DNA of 64,000 nt, taken from Kribbella sp. ALI-6-A. GTDB taxonomy: Bacteria > Actinomycetota > Actinomycetes > Propionibacteriales > Kribbellaceae. Shown in pieces: positions 40,904-49,530 of this stretch. Within the stretch, counting starts at the first letter, position 1. Each line of letters starts with the position of its first letter. The translations under genes and the position numbers were made by a program. The notes beneath the pieces were generated by a model. That model did no database searches and had not been told where the DNA came from. It saw only the letters and a program-made list of their open reading frames with translations. The stretch spans positions 124,001 to 188,000 of the forward strand of contig NZ_MTQN01000012.1 of NCBI RefSeq assembly GCF_001984195.1, written 5' to 3'.

Positions 40904-41749
40904 ATGCGCGCGCGGAACTGGGTAGGGAAGGTGTCGGCCGTCCGGCACCTGCTGGCGGGGATGGTCGTCGCGGCGGCCGCGACCGGGCTGGTCGTGTACG
41001 GACTGGACAGTTCCGGAGGCTCGGCTGCCGCGGCTCCGGCTGCTCCGGTGGCGAGCACCGACCTGAAGACCGTGCCGTTCGAGGTCAGCGGTGAGCTGCC
41101 GATCTACCCGAAGGCCCTGTGGAGCAACGGTTCCAGCAGCGCCGACGTACGCAAGGTCGAGGCCCGCCTGATCCAGCTGAAGCTGCTCGACAAGAAGTGG
41201 CTGGACAACTCCTTCGGCACGATGACCCGCTCCGCGGTGAAGAAGTTCCAGGCGTCCAAGGGGATTCCCGAGCTCGGCTACGTCGACCAGAACACCTGGG
41301 ACCAGCTGAAGGCCGCGACCCGGGAGCCGACCCAGCAGGAGCTGTTCCCGCCCGCGCCGGTGGTGGACGGCAAGAAGCTCGACCAGCGCTGCGCGACCGG
41401 TGTCGCGCTGTGCATCGACAAGTCCACCCGCAAGTTGCGCTACGTGATCGACGGCGTGGTGAAGCTGCAGTTCGACGTCCGGTTCGGCGCCAAGAAGACC
41501 GCGACCCGCGAGGGCGCGTTCTCGGTCGGCTGGAAGAGCCGCAACCACGTCTCGAAGTTGTACGACAGCCCGATGCCGTACGCGATGTTCTTCAGCGGCG
41601 GCCAGGCCGTGCACTACTCATCGGACTTCGCCGCCCGCGGTTACGCCGGCGCCTCGCACGGCTGCGTGAACGTGCGCGACCTGGCCAAGATCAAGTGGTT
41701 GTTCGACCAGGTCAAGGTCGGCGACAAGGTGATCGTCTACCGCTCGTAG
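40904..41749 (+). CDS. Secreted L,D-transpeptidase (YkuD), copy 2 with PG-binding domain
   Basis: 281 residues: N-terminal signal/anchor (HLLAGMVVAAAATGLVVYGL), a peptidoglycan-binding type 1 domain (SADVRKVEARLIQLKLLD and SFGTMTRSAVKKFQASKG) near residues 75-125, then a YkuD domain with SHGCVNVRD. The catalytic region parallels copy 1 at 39631. AGGGG lies upstream of the ATG. Its stop is followed directly by the dispersed palindromic repeat cluster. Confidence 0.88.
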   Translation: MRARNWVGKVSAVRHLLAGMVVAAAATGLVVYGLDSSGGSAAAAPAAPVASTDLKTVPFEVSGELPIYPKALWSNGSSSADVRKVEARLIQLKLLDKKWLDNSFGTMTRSAVKKFQASKGIPELGYVDQNTWDQLKAATREPTQQELFPPAPVVDGKKLDQRCATGVALCIDKSTRKLRYVIDGVVKLQFDVRFGAKKTATREGAFSVGWKSRNHVSKLYDSPMPYAMFFSGGQAVHYSSDFAARGYAGASHGCVNVRDLAKIKWLFDQVKVGDKVIVYRS

Positions 41750-41751
41750 TC

Positions 41752-41905
41752 CATTTGGTGGGTGAACCCGTCAGTTGGCCCGTTGGCCCAGCGGAGTTGC
41801 GCGGGCCACGGGGACCATTTGGTGGGTTAACCCATCAGTTGGCCCGTGGGCCCACCGGAATTCCGTGCGCCAACGGGGCATTTGGTGGGTTGACCCATCA
41901 AATGC
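41752..41905. repeat. Dispersed palindromic repeat element, copies B1-B3
   Basis: Three units begin CATTTGGTGGGT: at 41752, 41815 and 41880. Each continues with AACCC and CAGTTGGCCC-type sequence and, in B1 and B2, a degenerate form of the GGCCC...CACCG hairpin. B3 ends as an almost perfect palindrome with its own start (ACCCATCAAATG). The same element occurs at 25602-25675, also between convergent genes. Confidence 0.7.
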
Positions 41906-41956
41906 ACGGGGGCGCACGGGCGCAGGAAGAGGTGGCGCGGGGTCGGGGCGGGTGGG

Positions 41957-42313
41957 TCAGAGCGGGCGGGGACCCCGGCGGCGGCGGATGCCCCAGCCGC
42001 CACCTCGGCCACGGCCGCCGGCGGCGCGCAGGGCCGGGCGGGCGTCGACCAGGTAGACGCCCGCGGCGACGATGCCGATCAGGCCGAAGAAGCTGAGCCA
42101 GCCGCCCTGGAAGATCTGCGACAGCGAGAACGCCGCCAGGATCAGGATCCAGCCGGGCTTGGTCAGCTTGTCCGCCGCGACGAACACCGCGCGCGGGCGG
42201 AACGCGGCGTCGAGCAGTGCGACCAGCTTGAGGCCGAGGACCACCCACCAGATGACGTCGAACGGATTGCCGAACCCCGGGAACAGGTTCGGGAACGTGG
42301 CGAGTGGGAGCAT
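41957..42313 (-). CDS. DUF2516 family membrane protein
   Basis: 118 residues with three membrane segments (FDVIWWVVLGLKLVALLDAAF, PGWILILAAFSLSQIFQ, FFGLIGIVAAGVYLVDARPAL) and an Arg/Gly-rich C-terminus. It matches the actinobacterial DUF2516 family, of unknown function, that is commonly encoded near HbhA-like and HTH proteins, as here. Confidence 0.82.
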   Translation of the reverse strand: MLPLATFPNLFPGFGNPFDVIWWVVLGLKLVALLDAAFRPRAVFVAADKLTKPGWILILAAFSLSQIFQGGWLSFFGLIGIVAAGVYLVDARPALRAAGGRGRGGGWGIRRRRGPRPL

Positions 42314-42334
42314 GCGTACGAGCCTAACAAGCAG

Positions 42335-42378
42335 ACGGGTGGCCCACCTCTGCTCAGCGGCAGATTGGGGCCACCCGT
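42335..42378 (-). terminator. Hairpin downstream of the HbhA-like gene
   Basis: A 10-bp perfect stem (ACGGGTGGCC at 42335-42344, complement at 42369-42378) lies between the HbhA-like stop and the DUF2516 start, so DUF2516 probably has reduced or separate transcription. Confidence 0.55.
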
Positions 42379-42436
42379 CGGCGTGTTGCAGGCCGCGGAC
42401 CGCGTACGGCGGCGGCCCGCGACCCGGTGACTACGG

Positions 42437-42970
42437 TCAGTCGCCAACCTTCGCGGCGGCGTCGCCGGCGGCCTTGGCGGCGGTCTTCGTGGTCTTGCGG
42501 GCGCTGGTGGTGGTCGCCTTGACGTTGCGGGCGGCGGTGTCGGCGGTCTTGCGCGCCGTGGTCCGGGTCGCCTTCGCCTTGCTGACCGTGGTCTTGGCCT
42601 GCGCGGCCAGGTCCTCGGACGCCTTCTGGCTGCGGATCCGGCCGACGATCTCCTCGCCGCGGGCGGCCAGGTCCTCGTAGGTCTCCTCGGCCTGGCCGAG
42701 CACGGTGGTCAGCCCGGCCTGCGCGACGGCCGGCAGCTCACGCAGCTTGGCCGGCACGGTCTTGGCGTCCGCGGCCAGCGCCTCGAGCCGCTTGGACAGC
42801 TCGACCTGACGCTTGGTCAGCTCGGTCTGCAGGGTCGCCTGCAGCTTCTGCTGGTCCAGCTGGGCGAACCGGGCGGTGACGTCCTCGCTGACCGCGCGGA
42901 ACTTCTCCACGGCCAGGTCGCCGGCACCGGCGATGACGTACAGGGGCGTGACGGGGGTACGGGTAGCCAT
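42437..42970 (-). CDS. Heparin-binding hemagglutinin-like (HbhA-type) coiled-coil protein
   Basis: 177 residues, almost wholly helical. Residues 1-105 form coiled-coil sequence (EKFRAVSEDVTARFAQLDQ, LSKRLEALAADAKTV). The last 60 residues are Lys/Ala/Thr-rich (KTTVSKAKATRTTARKTAD), as in mycobacterial HbhA, where Lys-rich repeats bind heparin and are methylated. No signal peptide is seen. In non-pathogenic actinobacteria the role may be cytoskeletal or lipid related. It follows the XRE regulator by 26 bases. Confidence 0.75.
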   Translation of the reverse strand: MATRTPVTPLYVIAGAGDLAVEKFRAVSEDVTARFAQLDQQKLQATLQTELTKRQVELSKRLEALAADAKTVPAKLRELPAVAQAGLTTVLGQAEETYEDLAARGEEIVGRIRSQKASEDLAAQAKTTVSKAKATRTTARKTADTAARNVKATTTSARKTTKTAAKAAGDAAAKVGD

Positions 42971-42995
42971 CAGGCTTCTCCTCGGAGCAGTTTGT

Positions 42996-43532
42996 TCAGT
43001 GGGTGGTGCGCGGTGATGCAGGGGTCGTGGGGACCGCGGGCTTCTTCGGCGCCGTCTTGCGGGCCGGCTTCGCGGCCGTCTTCGGGACCGGCTTCTTGGC
43101 CTGCGCGGTCTTGCGGGCCGGGGGCTTCGTCGCCGCCGCGGCCGGTTCGTCGTCGTCGGCGTTCTCGCGCACGAACGATCCGTACACGTCGAGCAGCACC
43201 CGCTTCTGGCGCTCGTTCAGCGCCGGGTCGAGCAGGATCGCGTCGACCACACCGGTCGCACGCCGGGCGCCGTCGGTGCCGTCGTCCGGATCGAGAATGC
43301 CGGCTCGCACGTAGAGCGTCTCCGCGGAGATCCGCAGCGCCTTCGCCAACTGCTGCAGTACGTCGGCCGACGGCTTGCGCAGGCCACGCTCGATCTGGCT
43401 CAGGTACGGGTTGGAGACACCGGCCAGGTCGGACAGCTGCCGCAACGACAACTGCGCGTGCCGACGCTGCTCGGCGAGGTACTCCCCCACCGAACCCATC
43501 GCGTCCGCCGCACGATCACTCAACCTGGCCAT
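42996..43532 (-). CDS. XRE-family regulator with Lys/Pro/Ala-rich tail
   Basis: 178 residues: an N-terminal helix-turn-helix (LRQLSDLAGVSNPYLSQIERG, KPSADVLQQLAKALRI), a middle helical region, and a basic low-complexity tail of about 50 residues (AAATKPPARKTAQAKK, PKTAAKPARKTAPKK). The tail resembles histone-like DNA-compacting tails and the Lys-rich end of the HbhA-like neighbour. A perfect 18-bp palindrome 22 bases upstream is the likely operator. Confidence 0.82.
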   Translation of the reverse strand: MARLSDRAADAMGSVGEYLAEQRRHAQLSLRQLSDLAGVSNPYLSQIERGLRKPSADVLQQLAKALRISAETLYVRAGILDPDDGTDGARRATGVVDAILLDPALNERQKRVLLDVYGSFVRENADDDEPAAAATKPPARKTAQAKKPVPKTAAKPARKTAPKKPAVPTTPASPRTTH

Positions 43533-43553
43533 GTCTCCAGTGTGCTAGCAGAG

Positions 43554-43571
43554 TGCTTGCAATTGCAAGCA
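43554..43571 (-). promoter_or_regulatory. Candidate XRE operator
   Basis: TGCTTGCAATTGCAAGCA is a perfect 18-bp palindrome 22-39 bases upstream of the XRE gene, a position fitting autoregulation of the XRE/HbhA-like/DUF2516 run. Confidence 0.65.
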
Positions 43572-43700
43572 GCGCGGCCGTGAGCCCGCTCACTCACTCC
43601 GGGTGAGCACCCCCGAACAAATAGCATGACCGCCAAGGACCTCGATGAGCGGCGGCGGTGCGCCGGCCTGTGTGGACCGGCGTGGTGATGGGAGACGTAC

Positions 43701-44396
43701 ATGGGCGATGCGACTTCGGAGTACGAGACGGCGCCGGAGGCGGAGCAGGTGGCCACGGAGCAGTTGTTTCCCGAAGGATTCGAGGAACTCGCGCAGCATC
43801 CTGAGTGGACGCTGATCGGGCGGGAGATCGCCCGGGAGACGGGTCGGGTGCTGGCCGAGGTCGCCGATGGCGATGATGTCGATCGGGACGCGGAGCGGGT
43901 GCGGCAGCGGGTCTACGAGCGGGTCTTCGATCGGGTGCTGGGCGAGTCCGACGCCGCGGCGGTGAAGACGCTGCACCGCCTGATTGCCGATGAGACGCCC
44001 GAGGTGCCCGACGGCGTCACCGTCGCTTCGCCTACGCCCGAGCTGGACGAACTGCTCGAGGACGTCAGCGAGGTGATGGGGATGATGGTCGATCTTCAGC
44101 TGGAGCTGCAGGCGCCCGATCAGGAGCCGGAGGGTCCGTTCTTCGAGCGGCACTACGCTCTGTTGCTGCAGGCGGCCCGTTTCCTGCGCATGGATCAGGA
44201 GGCGGTGCTCGAGAATTCGCGCGAGCTGCCGGAGGACTCGGCCGTTTACGTCTGGCAGCCGGCCAGGGGCGGCGGGGCGCTCATCACCTCGGAGAACGGC
44301 TCGGTGCTGTTCGCGAACTCCGGCGTCCCGTTCGAGCGGCACCTCGAGGCGTTCCGGGCGGGCCGTCGTACCGACCCGGTGGAGTTCGAATCCTGA
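43701..44396 (+). CDS. Acidic cytoplasmic protein of unknown function
   Basis: 231 residues, strongly acidic, with no signal peptide or membrane segment. It is largely helical, with segments such as REIARETGRVLAEVADGDD, LDELLEDVSEVMGMM and FERHYALLLQAARFLRMD, and a C-terminal VYVWQPARGGGALI. No family is recognised. The start is well marked (GGGAG before the ATG). It is convergent with the asparaginase gene. The even codon bias and clean start make it a real gene. Confidence 0.7.
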   Translation: MGDATSEYETAPEAEQVATEQLFPEGFEELAQHPEWTLIGREIARETGRVLAEVADGDDVDRDAERVRQRVYERVFDRVLGESDAAAVKTLHRLIADETPEVPDGVTVASPTPELDELLEDVSEVMGMMVDLQLELQAPDQEPEGPFFERHYALLLQAARFLRMDQEAVLENSRELPEDSAVYVWQPARGGGALITSENGSVLFANSGVPFERHLEAFRAGRRTDPVEFES

Positions 44397-44487
44397 CGCG
44401 ATCGAAGCCACGGACACCCTGCGTTTTCACTGGATGCATGCTGCTGTCAGCGCGAGCAACTCCCTACCCGCCTGGTTTGAGCAGGAA

Positions 44488-45489
44488 CTACCTGAAAACC
44501 GGAAAATGCGGCCGGACCGAGCCGACCTGGACGCCGCCGCCGAGCAAGGCGGCGTGCTCCTGGGCGTCGAGGACTTCGTGGTTCAGGCCCAGCTTCTTCA
44601 AGGTGGCGGCCATCACCACGGCTCGGGCGCGGGCGCTGCCGTCCTCGATTTTCACGGCAATGCCCCGGCCGTCGGCCAGGCCCACGGCGTACACGCTCTC
44701 GGCGCCGACCTTGCAGAACAGGCCGGGGATCGCGCGGATCAGCGCGGCCTCGTCGCGGCGGGTGCCGCTGGCGTACTCCGGGAACGCCCGGAACGCGTCG
44801 GCGACCCGGCCCTCGAGCGTGTCCGGCGCGGCCGAGGCGAACAGACCGAAGGAGCGCGCCAGACCAGCCAGGCTGATCGCCAGGATCGGCGCGCCGCAGC
44901 CGTCGACCGCGACGTACGAGACCTTCTCGCCGGCTGAGTCCTCGACGGCGGTGCGGATCGCCTGCTGCAGCGGGTGCTGCGGGGAGCGGTAGTCGTCGGC
45001 GCCCCAGACGCCGTCCGGGCTGTGCTCGCGGGCGGCATCGTGGATCGACCACCCGTTCGCCACGCAGGTCGCGATCATCGCCGCGTGCTTGCCCGAGCAG
45101 TTCATCGTGATCGGCTCCGGACCGTGACCGGCGCGCACCCACGCGTCCCGCGCCTCGTCCTCGACCGGGTACTGCGGCGGCGTCCGCAGCGCGGTCTCGT
45201 CCAGCCCGACCCCCGCCAGGATCTCCCGTACGCCGTCCAGGTGGATCTGCTCGCCGGAGTGCGACGCCCCGGCCAGCGCGAGCAGCCGGCCGTCCAGCTG
45301 GAGGCCGTGGCGCAGCATGCCGAGGGCCTGCATCGGCTTGTTCGACGAGCGCGGGAACATCGGCTCGTCGGCCACGCCGACGGACCACTCGACACCGCCG
45401 TCGGGATTGGTCACGACGACGGAGCCGCGGTGGTGCCCTTCGACGAAGCCGCTGCGGACGACGTCGGCCACGATCACAGGTTCGGTCAC
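44488..45489 (-). CDS. Type II-like asparaginase (PF06089 family)
   Basis: 333 residues of the asparaginase_II family, distinct from AnsA/AnsB: VRSGFVEGHHRGSVVVTNPDG, FPRSSNKPMQALGML, ASHSGEQIHLDGV, MNCSGKHAAMIATC and DGCGAPILAISL. It probably hydrolyses asparagine to aspartate and ammonia in the cytoplasm; no signal peptide is present. The GTG at 45489 (VTEPVIVADVVRSG) is preferred over one 11 codons upstream. Confidence 0.87.
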   Translation of the reverse strand: MTEPVIVADVVRSGFVEGHHRGSVVVTNPDGGVEWSVGVADEPMFPRSSNKPMQALGMLRHGLQLDGRLLALAGASHSGEQIHLDGVREILAGVGLDETALRTPPQYPVEDEARDAWVRAGHGPEPITMNCSGKHAAMIATCVANGWSIHDAAREHSPDGVWGADDYRSPQHPLQQAIRTAVEDSAGEKVSYVAVDGCGAPILAISLAGLARSFGLFASAAPDTLEGRVADAFRAFPEYASGTRRDEAALIRAIPGLFCKVGAESVYAVGLADGRGIAVKIEDGSARARAVVMAATLKKLGLNHEVLDAQEHAALLGGGVQVGSVRPHFPVFR

Positions 45490-45547
45490 GGCTGAACTGT
45501 ACGGCGGATGCGTCAGGGGCAAAAACCCTGGTTGGAGATGATTCGGC

Positions 45548-46552
45548 TCACAGCCGGCTGCGCACGTGCAGCCCGACCTCCGGGTCGACGATCAGCTCCT
45601 GGGTCGCGGTCACCGTCGGCTGGTCCTCGGCGACGACCTGCAGCTCGGCGCTGGGATCGACCGAGCGCTTCACCAGCGCCAGCGCGATCGGCCCGAACTC
45701 GTGGTGCCGCGCCGCGGAGCCGACGAACCCGACCTGCTTGTCCCCCACCCGCACGGCGTACCCGTGCTGCGGCAGGTGGTCGACCGAACCGTCCAGGTGC
45801 AAGCGGACCAGCCGGCGCGGCGGGCGGCCCAGGTTGTGCACCCGGGCGACCGTCTCCTGGCCGCGGTAGCAGCCCTTGTCCAGGTGAACGCCGACGCCGA
45901 GCCAGCCCAGCTCGTTCGGGATCGCGCGCTCGTCGGTGTCGAGGCCGAACCGCGGGTGCCCCGCCTCGATCCGCAGCGCCTCGTACGCCCAGACGCCGGC
46001 CGGCGGTCCCGCGAGTTCGGCGTACGCCGAGAGCTCTTCGCGGGGCAGGAACACCTCGTACCCACCCAGCGAGTCGCGGCCGCTGCGCGTCAACGGCCCC
46101 TCCGTCGGCGCCGGGCCGGGACGCCAGACGATCGCGTACGCGTCGGTGACGTCGGTGATCTCCACCCGGGACATGAACACCATCTTCTGCAGCCACTCGA
46201 CCAGTGCGGCCGCCGCGCCCGGCTCGGTGTGCAGCCAGAACGTCTCGCCGTCGTCCACGCCGTACATCGCGTGCTCGACGTGGCCGGTCGGGGACAGCAG
46301 CAGCGCCGTCGTCGACGTCCCGGCGGCCAGCCCTTCGAAGTACTGCGTCGTCAGCGCGTGCAGCCAGGTGAGCCGGTCGGGCCCGCTGATCGTGACCACG
46401 TCGCGGTGCGACAGGTCGACGTACCCCTGGCCCTGCACCAGCGCGCGTTGCTCGCGCAGGTCCGAGCCGTAGTGCGCCGCGACTCCGGCGTCCGGACCGT
46501 CGGCTTCGACCGCGGCGGGCAGGTCGAGCAGGGGGCTGCGCTTCAGTGACAT
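45548..46552 (-). CDS. YgfZ/GcvT-type folate-binding protein
   Basis: 334 residues related to aminomethyltransferase GcvT, with the YgfZ signature KGCYRGQETVARVHNLG, including the functionally important Cys. YgfZ proteins use tetrahydrofolate to support repair or biogenesis of certain Fe-S enzymes. ATG at 46552 gives the usual MSLKRSPLLDLP-like start; 20 upstream in-frame codons do not fit. It stands between the asparaginase gene and dctA on the same strand. Confidence 0.88.
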   Translation of the reverse strand: MSLKRSPLLDLPAAVEADGPDAGVAAHYGSDLREQRALVQGQGYVDLSHRDVVTISGPDRLTWLHALTTQYFEGLAAGTSTTALLLSPTGHVEHAMYGVDDGETFWLHTEPGAAAALVEWLQKMVFMSRVEITDVTDAYAIVWRPGPAPTEGPLTRSGRDSLGGYEVFLPREELSAYAELAGPPAGVWAYEALRIEAGHPRFGLDTDERAIPNELGWLGVGVHLDKGCYRGQETVARVHNLGRPPRRLVRLHLDGSVDHLPQHGYAVRVGDKQVGFVGSAARHHEFGPIALALVKRSVDPSAELQVVAEDQPTVTATQELIVDPEVGLHVRSRL

Positions 46553-46644
46553 GTCACCAGCGTACGTCGCGCGGCGTCCGGCGAACTCCGCCCGTCGCGG
46601 GATGTGGACCACCGCCCCGGTGGTCGAGCTGCTCCGGGAAATGA

Positions 46645-46678
46645 CCAGTGCCCGTCAGCCGTGGCTGACGGGCACTGG
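46645..46678 (-). terminator. Terminator of dctA
   Basis: A perfect 15-bp stem (CCAGTGCCCGTCAGC and complement) with a CGTG loop, 20 bases past the dctA stop on the minus strand. Confidence 0.85.
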
Positions 46679-46698
46679 TGAGGGGTGGGACGGTTGGA

Positions 46699-48081
46699 TC
46701 AGTGGGTGCGGTCTTGCGTCTCCGGACCGCTGCCGGCCGTGACGGACGCCGGTACGTCGCCCGCATGGGTGTCACCGGCGGCGAACGCGGCCTCGTCGAA
46801 CGGGTCGTCGCCGGCGAAGACCTGCTTGACCTGCTCGCGGTCGAGCTGGCCGACCCAGTGGCCGACCAGGACCGTGGCGACCGCATTGCCGGCGAAGTTC
46901 GTCAGCGCGCGGGCCTCGGACATGAACCGGTCGATGCCGACGATCAGCCCGACGCCGTCGACCAGGTCCGGCCGGTGCGACTGCAGCCCACCGGCCAACG
47001 TGGCCAGACCGGCGCCGGTGACCCCGGCGGCGCCCTTCGAGGCGATGATCATGAACGCCAGCAGGGAGATCTGCTGCCCGATCGAGAACGGCTGGTCCAT
47101 CGCCTCGGCGATGAACAGCGAGGCCATCGTCAGGTAGATCGCGGTGCCGTCGAGGTTGAACGAGTAGCCGGTCGGCACGGTGATGCCGACCACGCTCTTG
47201 GAGACGCCGAGGTGTTCCATCTTGCCGATCAGCCGCGGCAGCGCGGTCTCCGACGACGAGGTGGACACGATCAGCAGGAACTCGCGGCCCAGGTAGCGCA
47301 GCAGCTGGAAGATCGACAGCCCGGTGACCACCTTGAGAATGGTGCCCAGGACAACGATCACGAACAGCAGGCAGGTGATGTAGAAGGCCAGCATGATCTT
47401 GCCCAGGCTGACCAGGGCGTCCCAGCCGGTGGCGCCGACGACCGCGGCGATCGCACCGAAGGCGCCGATCGGGGCCGCCCACATGATCATCGCCAGCACC
47501 TTGAAGACCAGCCGCTGCAGGTGCGCGATGCCGTCCAGGATCGGCTGCCCCTTCGACCCCATGCCCTGCAGGGCGAACCCGACCAGCAGCGCGACCAGCA
47601 CGGTCTGCAGCACCTGGCCCTCGGTCAGCGCCGAGACGATCGTCTTCGGGATGATGCCGAGCAGGAAGTCGGTGGTGTTCTCGTGCGCGCCGGCGGCCTG
47701 GCTCTGGCCGGTCTCGCGCAGCTTGTCGGTCAGGTTCAGGCCGGAACCCGGCTGGACCAGGTTGCCGACCACCAGGCCGATCGCCAGCGCGACGGTCGAC
47801 ATCACGACGAAGTACAGCAGCGCGAGGCCACCGACCTTGCCGACGCTGGCGGCCTGGCGGACCGAACCGATACCGAGCACCAGCGTGCAGAAGATGACCG
47901 GGCTGATCATCATCTTGATCAGGTTCACGAACCCGGTGCCGAGCGGTTTCAGCTCGACCGCGAAGTCGGAGAACAGGAAGCCGACGCCGATTCCCAGCAG
48001 GACGGCGACGATCACGGCGATGTACAGGAAATGGGTCCGGTCGTTGCGGACCGGGGTGGGGCGGGGTGCGGTGGTCGACAT
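46699..48081 (-). CDS. dctA: C4-dicarboxylate:cation symporter DctA
   Basis: 460 residues of the dicarboxylate/amino acid:cation (DAACS) family. About eight membrane helices and two re-entrant loops are visible. Signatures are VSTSSSETALPRLIGKM (HP1 serine-rich), GYSFNLDGTAIYL (NMDGT-like) and HP2/TM8 near GLIVGIDRFMSEARALTNFAGNA, close to DctA. It imports succinate, fumarate and malate with protons or Na. ATG at 48081 has GAGGAG upstream. It is divergent from a CitA/DcuS-type two-component system that probably controls it. Confidence 0.9.
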   Translation of the reverse strand: MSTTAPRPTPVRNDRTHFLYIAVIVAVLLGIGVGFLFSDFAVELKPLGTGFVNLIKMMISPVIFCTLVLGIGSVRQAASVGKVGGLALLYFVVMSTVALAIGLVVGNLVQPGSGLNLTDKLRETGQSQAAGAHENTTDFLLGIIPKTIVSALTEGQVLQTVLVALLVGFALQGMGSKGQPILDGIAHLQRLVFKVLAMIMWAAPIGAFGAIAAVVGATGWDALVSLGKIMLAFYITCLLFVIVVLGTILKVVTGLSIFQLLRYLGREFLLIVSTSSSETALPRLIGKMEHLGVSKSVVGITVPTGYSFNLDGTAIYLTMASLFIAEAMDQPFSIGQQISLLAFMIIASKGAAGVTGAGLATLAGGLQSHRPDLVDGVGLIVGIDRFMSEARALTNFAGNAVATVLVGHWVGQLDREQVKQVFAGDDPFDEAAFAAGDTHAGDVPASVTAGSGPETQDRTH

Positions 48082-48273
48082 ACGTGGCTCCTCGGCCGGC
48101 AGCGCTCGATCAGGGCGGTTCTGGGTAACTGTGACGTGACGCACAGGACAACGGCGCATTTCGTTCATATCGTTCGCGGCCGCCACCGCCGGCCCGGCAC
48201 GCGGCACACCTGTCGAGGCGGCGAACACCTGCCGCGGTCTACCACCGGCAGCACTGGTGTGGACAATGTCGCC

Positions 48274-49530
48274 ATGGGACGACGGCCGTGGGAGCTGCGG
48301 CGCCAGGTGCTCTGGTTGCAGACCGGGACGGTCGCGGTGCTGATCGCGATGGTCTGGGTCACGCTGGCCAGCCGGACGCGTTCGCGGGCCGACCGGGACG
48401 CGGCGGCGGCCGGGCTGACCCCACCGAGCTGGTCGGAGCTCCTGCAGACCGAGACCCGGACCATGCTCGGCATCGCCAGCCTGATGCTCGGGGTCGCGGT
48501 CGCCGGGAACGCACTGGTCGCCTGGCGGGTCCGCCAGGCCACCCGCGGGATGGGAACCCAGACGCTGGCCTGGATGCTCGACTTCTACCAGGGCGTACTG
48601 CGTGCCGCCCGCGAAGGCCTGCTGCTGATCGACAGCGATGGACGCATCCAGCTGGTCAACGACGAGGCCCGGCGGCTGCTCGGCCTCCAACAGGTCCCGC
48701 CCGGGGTCATGGTCGAGGAGCTGCACCTGCCGACCGCCCTGTCCGAGCTGCTCCGCGCCGGCCGGACGGCGTACGACGAACTGCACCTCGGGGCGCACGG
48801 CGTGGTCGTGGTGAACCAGCAACCGGCCCGCTCCGGGCGCATCGTGACGCTGCGGGACCACACCCAACTGCAGGCGCTGCTCGGCGAGCTCGACGCGGTC
48901 CGGAGCCTGGCGGAGTCGCTGGAGGCGCAGAACCACGAGGCCTCGAACCGGCTGCACACGGTGGTCAGCCTGATCGAGATCGGCCGGCCGGAGCGGGCCC
49001 GGGAGTTCGCGGTGTCGGAGTTGCAGTTCGCACAGGCGATGACAGACCGGGTGGTAGGCACGGTTGGTGACCCGGTGCTCGCGTCGCTGCTGCTGGCGAA
49101 GCTCTCGCAGGCGCAGGAGCGCGGCGTACTGCTCACACTGGAGCTCGGCTCGGAGGCGCTCAACACGCGGCTGCCCGCCCAGGACGTCGTCACCGTGGTC
49201 GGCAATCTGCTCGACAACGCGATGGAGGCGGCCCGGAGCGGCCCGGCGCCCCGGCGGGTCGAGCTGAAGGCGAGCACGACCCCGGACGCGATCGACCTGG
49301 CCGTGACCAACACCGGCGCCGAGCTGGGCGCGGCCGAACTGGCGCGGATGTTCGAGCGCGGCTGGACGACGAAGAACGAGCCAGGACACGGACTCGGACT
49401 GGTGCTGGTCCGCAGCACGGTCGAGCGTTGGCAGGGGACGTTGATGGTCGACCCGGATTCCGAGCTGGACGAGATCCCCGCACTGACCGTGCGGGTCCGC
49501 CTGCCGCGGGCGGTGAGCGCGAGTGCCTGA
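48274..49530 (+). CDS. CitA/DcuS-type sensor histidine kinase with minimal extracellular domain
   Basis: 418 residues: two membrane segments (LQTGTVAVLIAMVWVTLAS and LGIASLMLGVAVAGNALVAW) separated by only about 40 residues, a cytoplasmic PAS domain (about 105-200), the SpoB-like phosphoacceptor helix QNHEASNRLHTVVSLIEIG, and a HATPase with NLLDNAMEAA and GHGLGLVLVR. Classical DcuS/CitA kinases have a 130-residue periplasmic ligand domain; its loss suggests ligand sensing through a co-sensor such as the adjacent DctA (inference). The stop overlaps the regulator start. Confidence 0.87.
   Translation: MGRRPWELRRQVLWLQTGTVAVLIAMVWVTLASRTRSRADRDAAAAGLTPPSWSELLQTETRTMLGIASLMLGVAVAGNALVAWRVRQATRGMGTQTLAWMLDFYQGVLRAAREGLLLIDSDGRIQLVNDEARRLLGLQQVPPGVMVEELHLPTALSELLRAGRTAYDELHLGAHGVVVVNQQPARSGRIVTLRDHTQLQALLGELDAVRSLAESLEAQNHEASNRLHTVVSLIEIGRPERAREFAVSELQFAQAMTDRVVGTVGDPVLASLLLAKLSQAQERGVLLTLELGSEALNTRLPAQDVVTVVGNLLDNAMEAARSGPAPRRVELKASTTPDAIDLAVTNTGAELGAAELARMFERGWTTKNEPGHGLGLVLVRSTVERWQGTLMVDPDSELDEIPALTVRVRLPRAVSASA

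Noticed and set aside
44375..44400. tRNA T-loop-like sequence (GTTCGAATCC)
   Set aside because: It lies in the last codons of the acidic protein and no acceptor, D or anticodon arms surround it.
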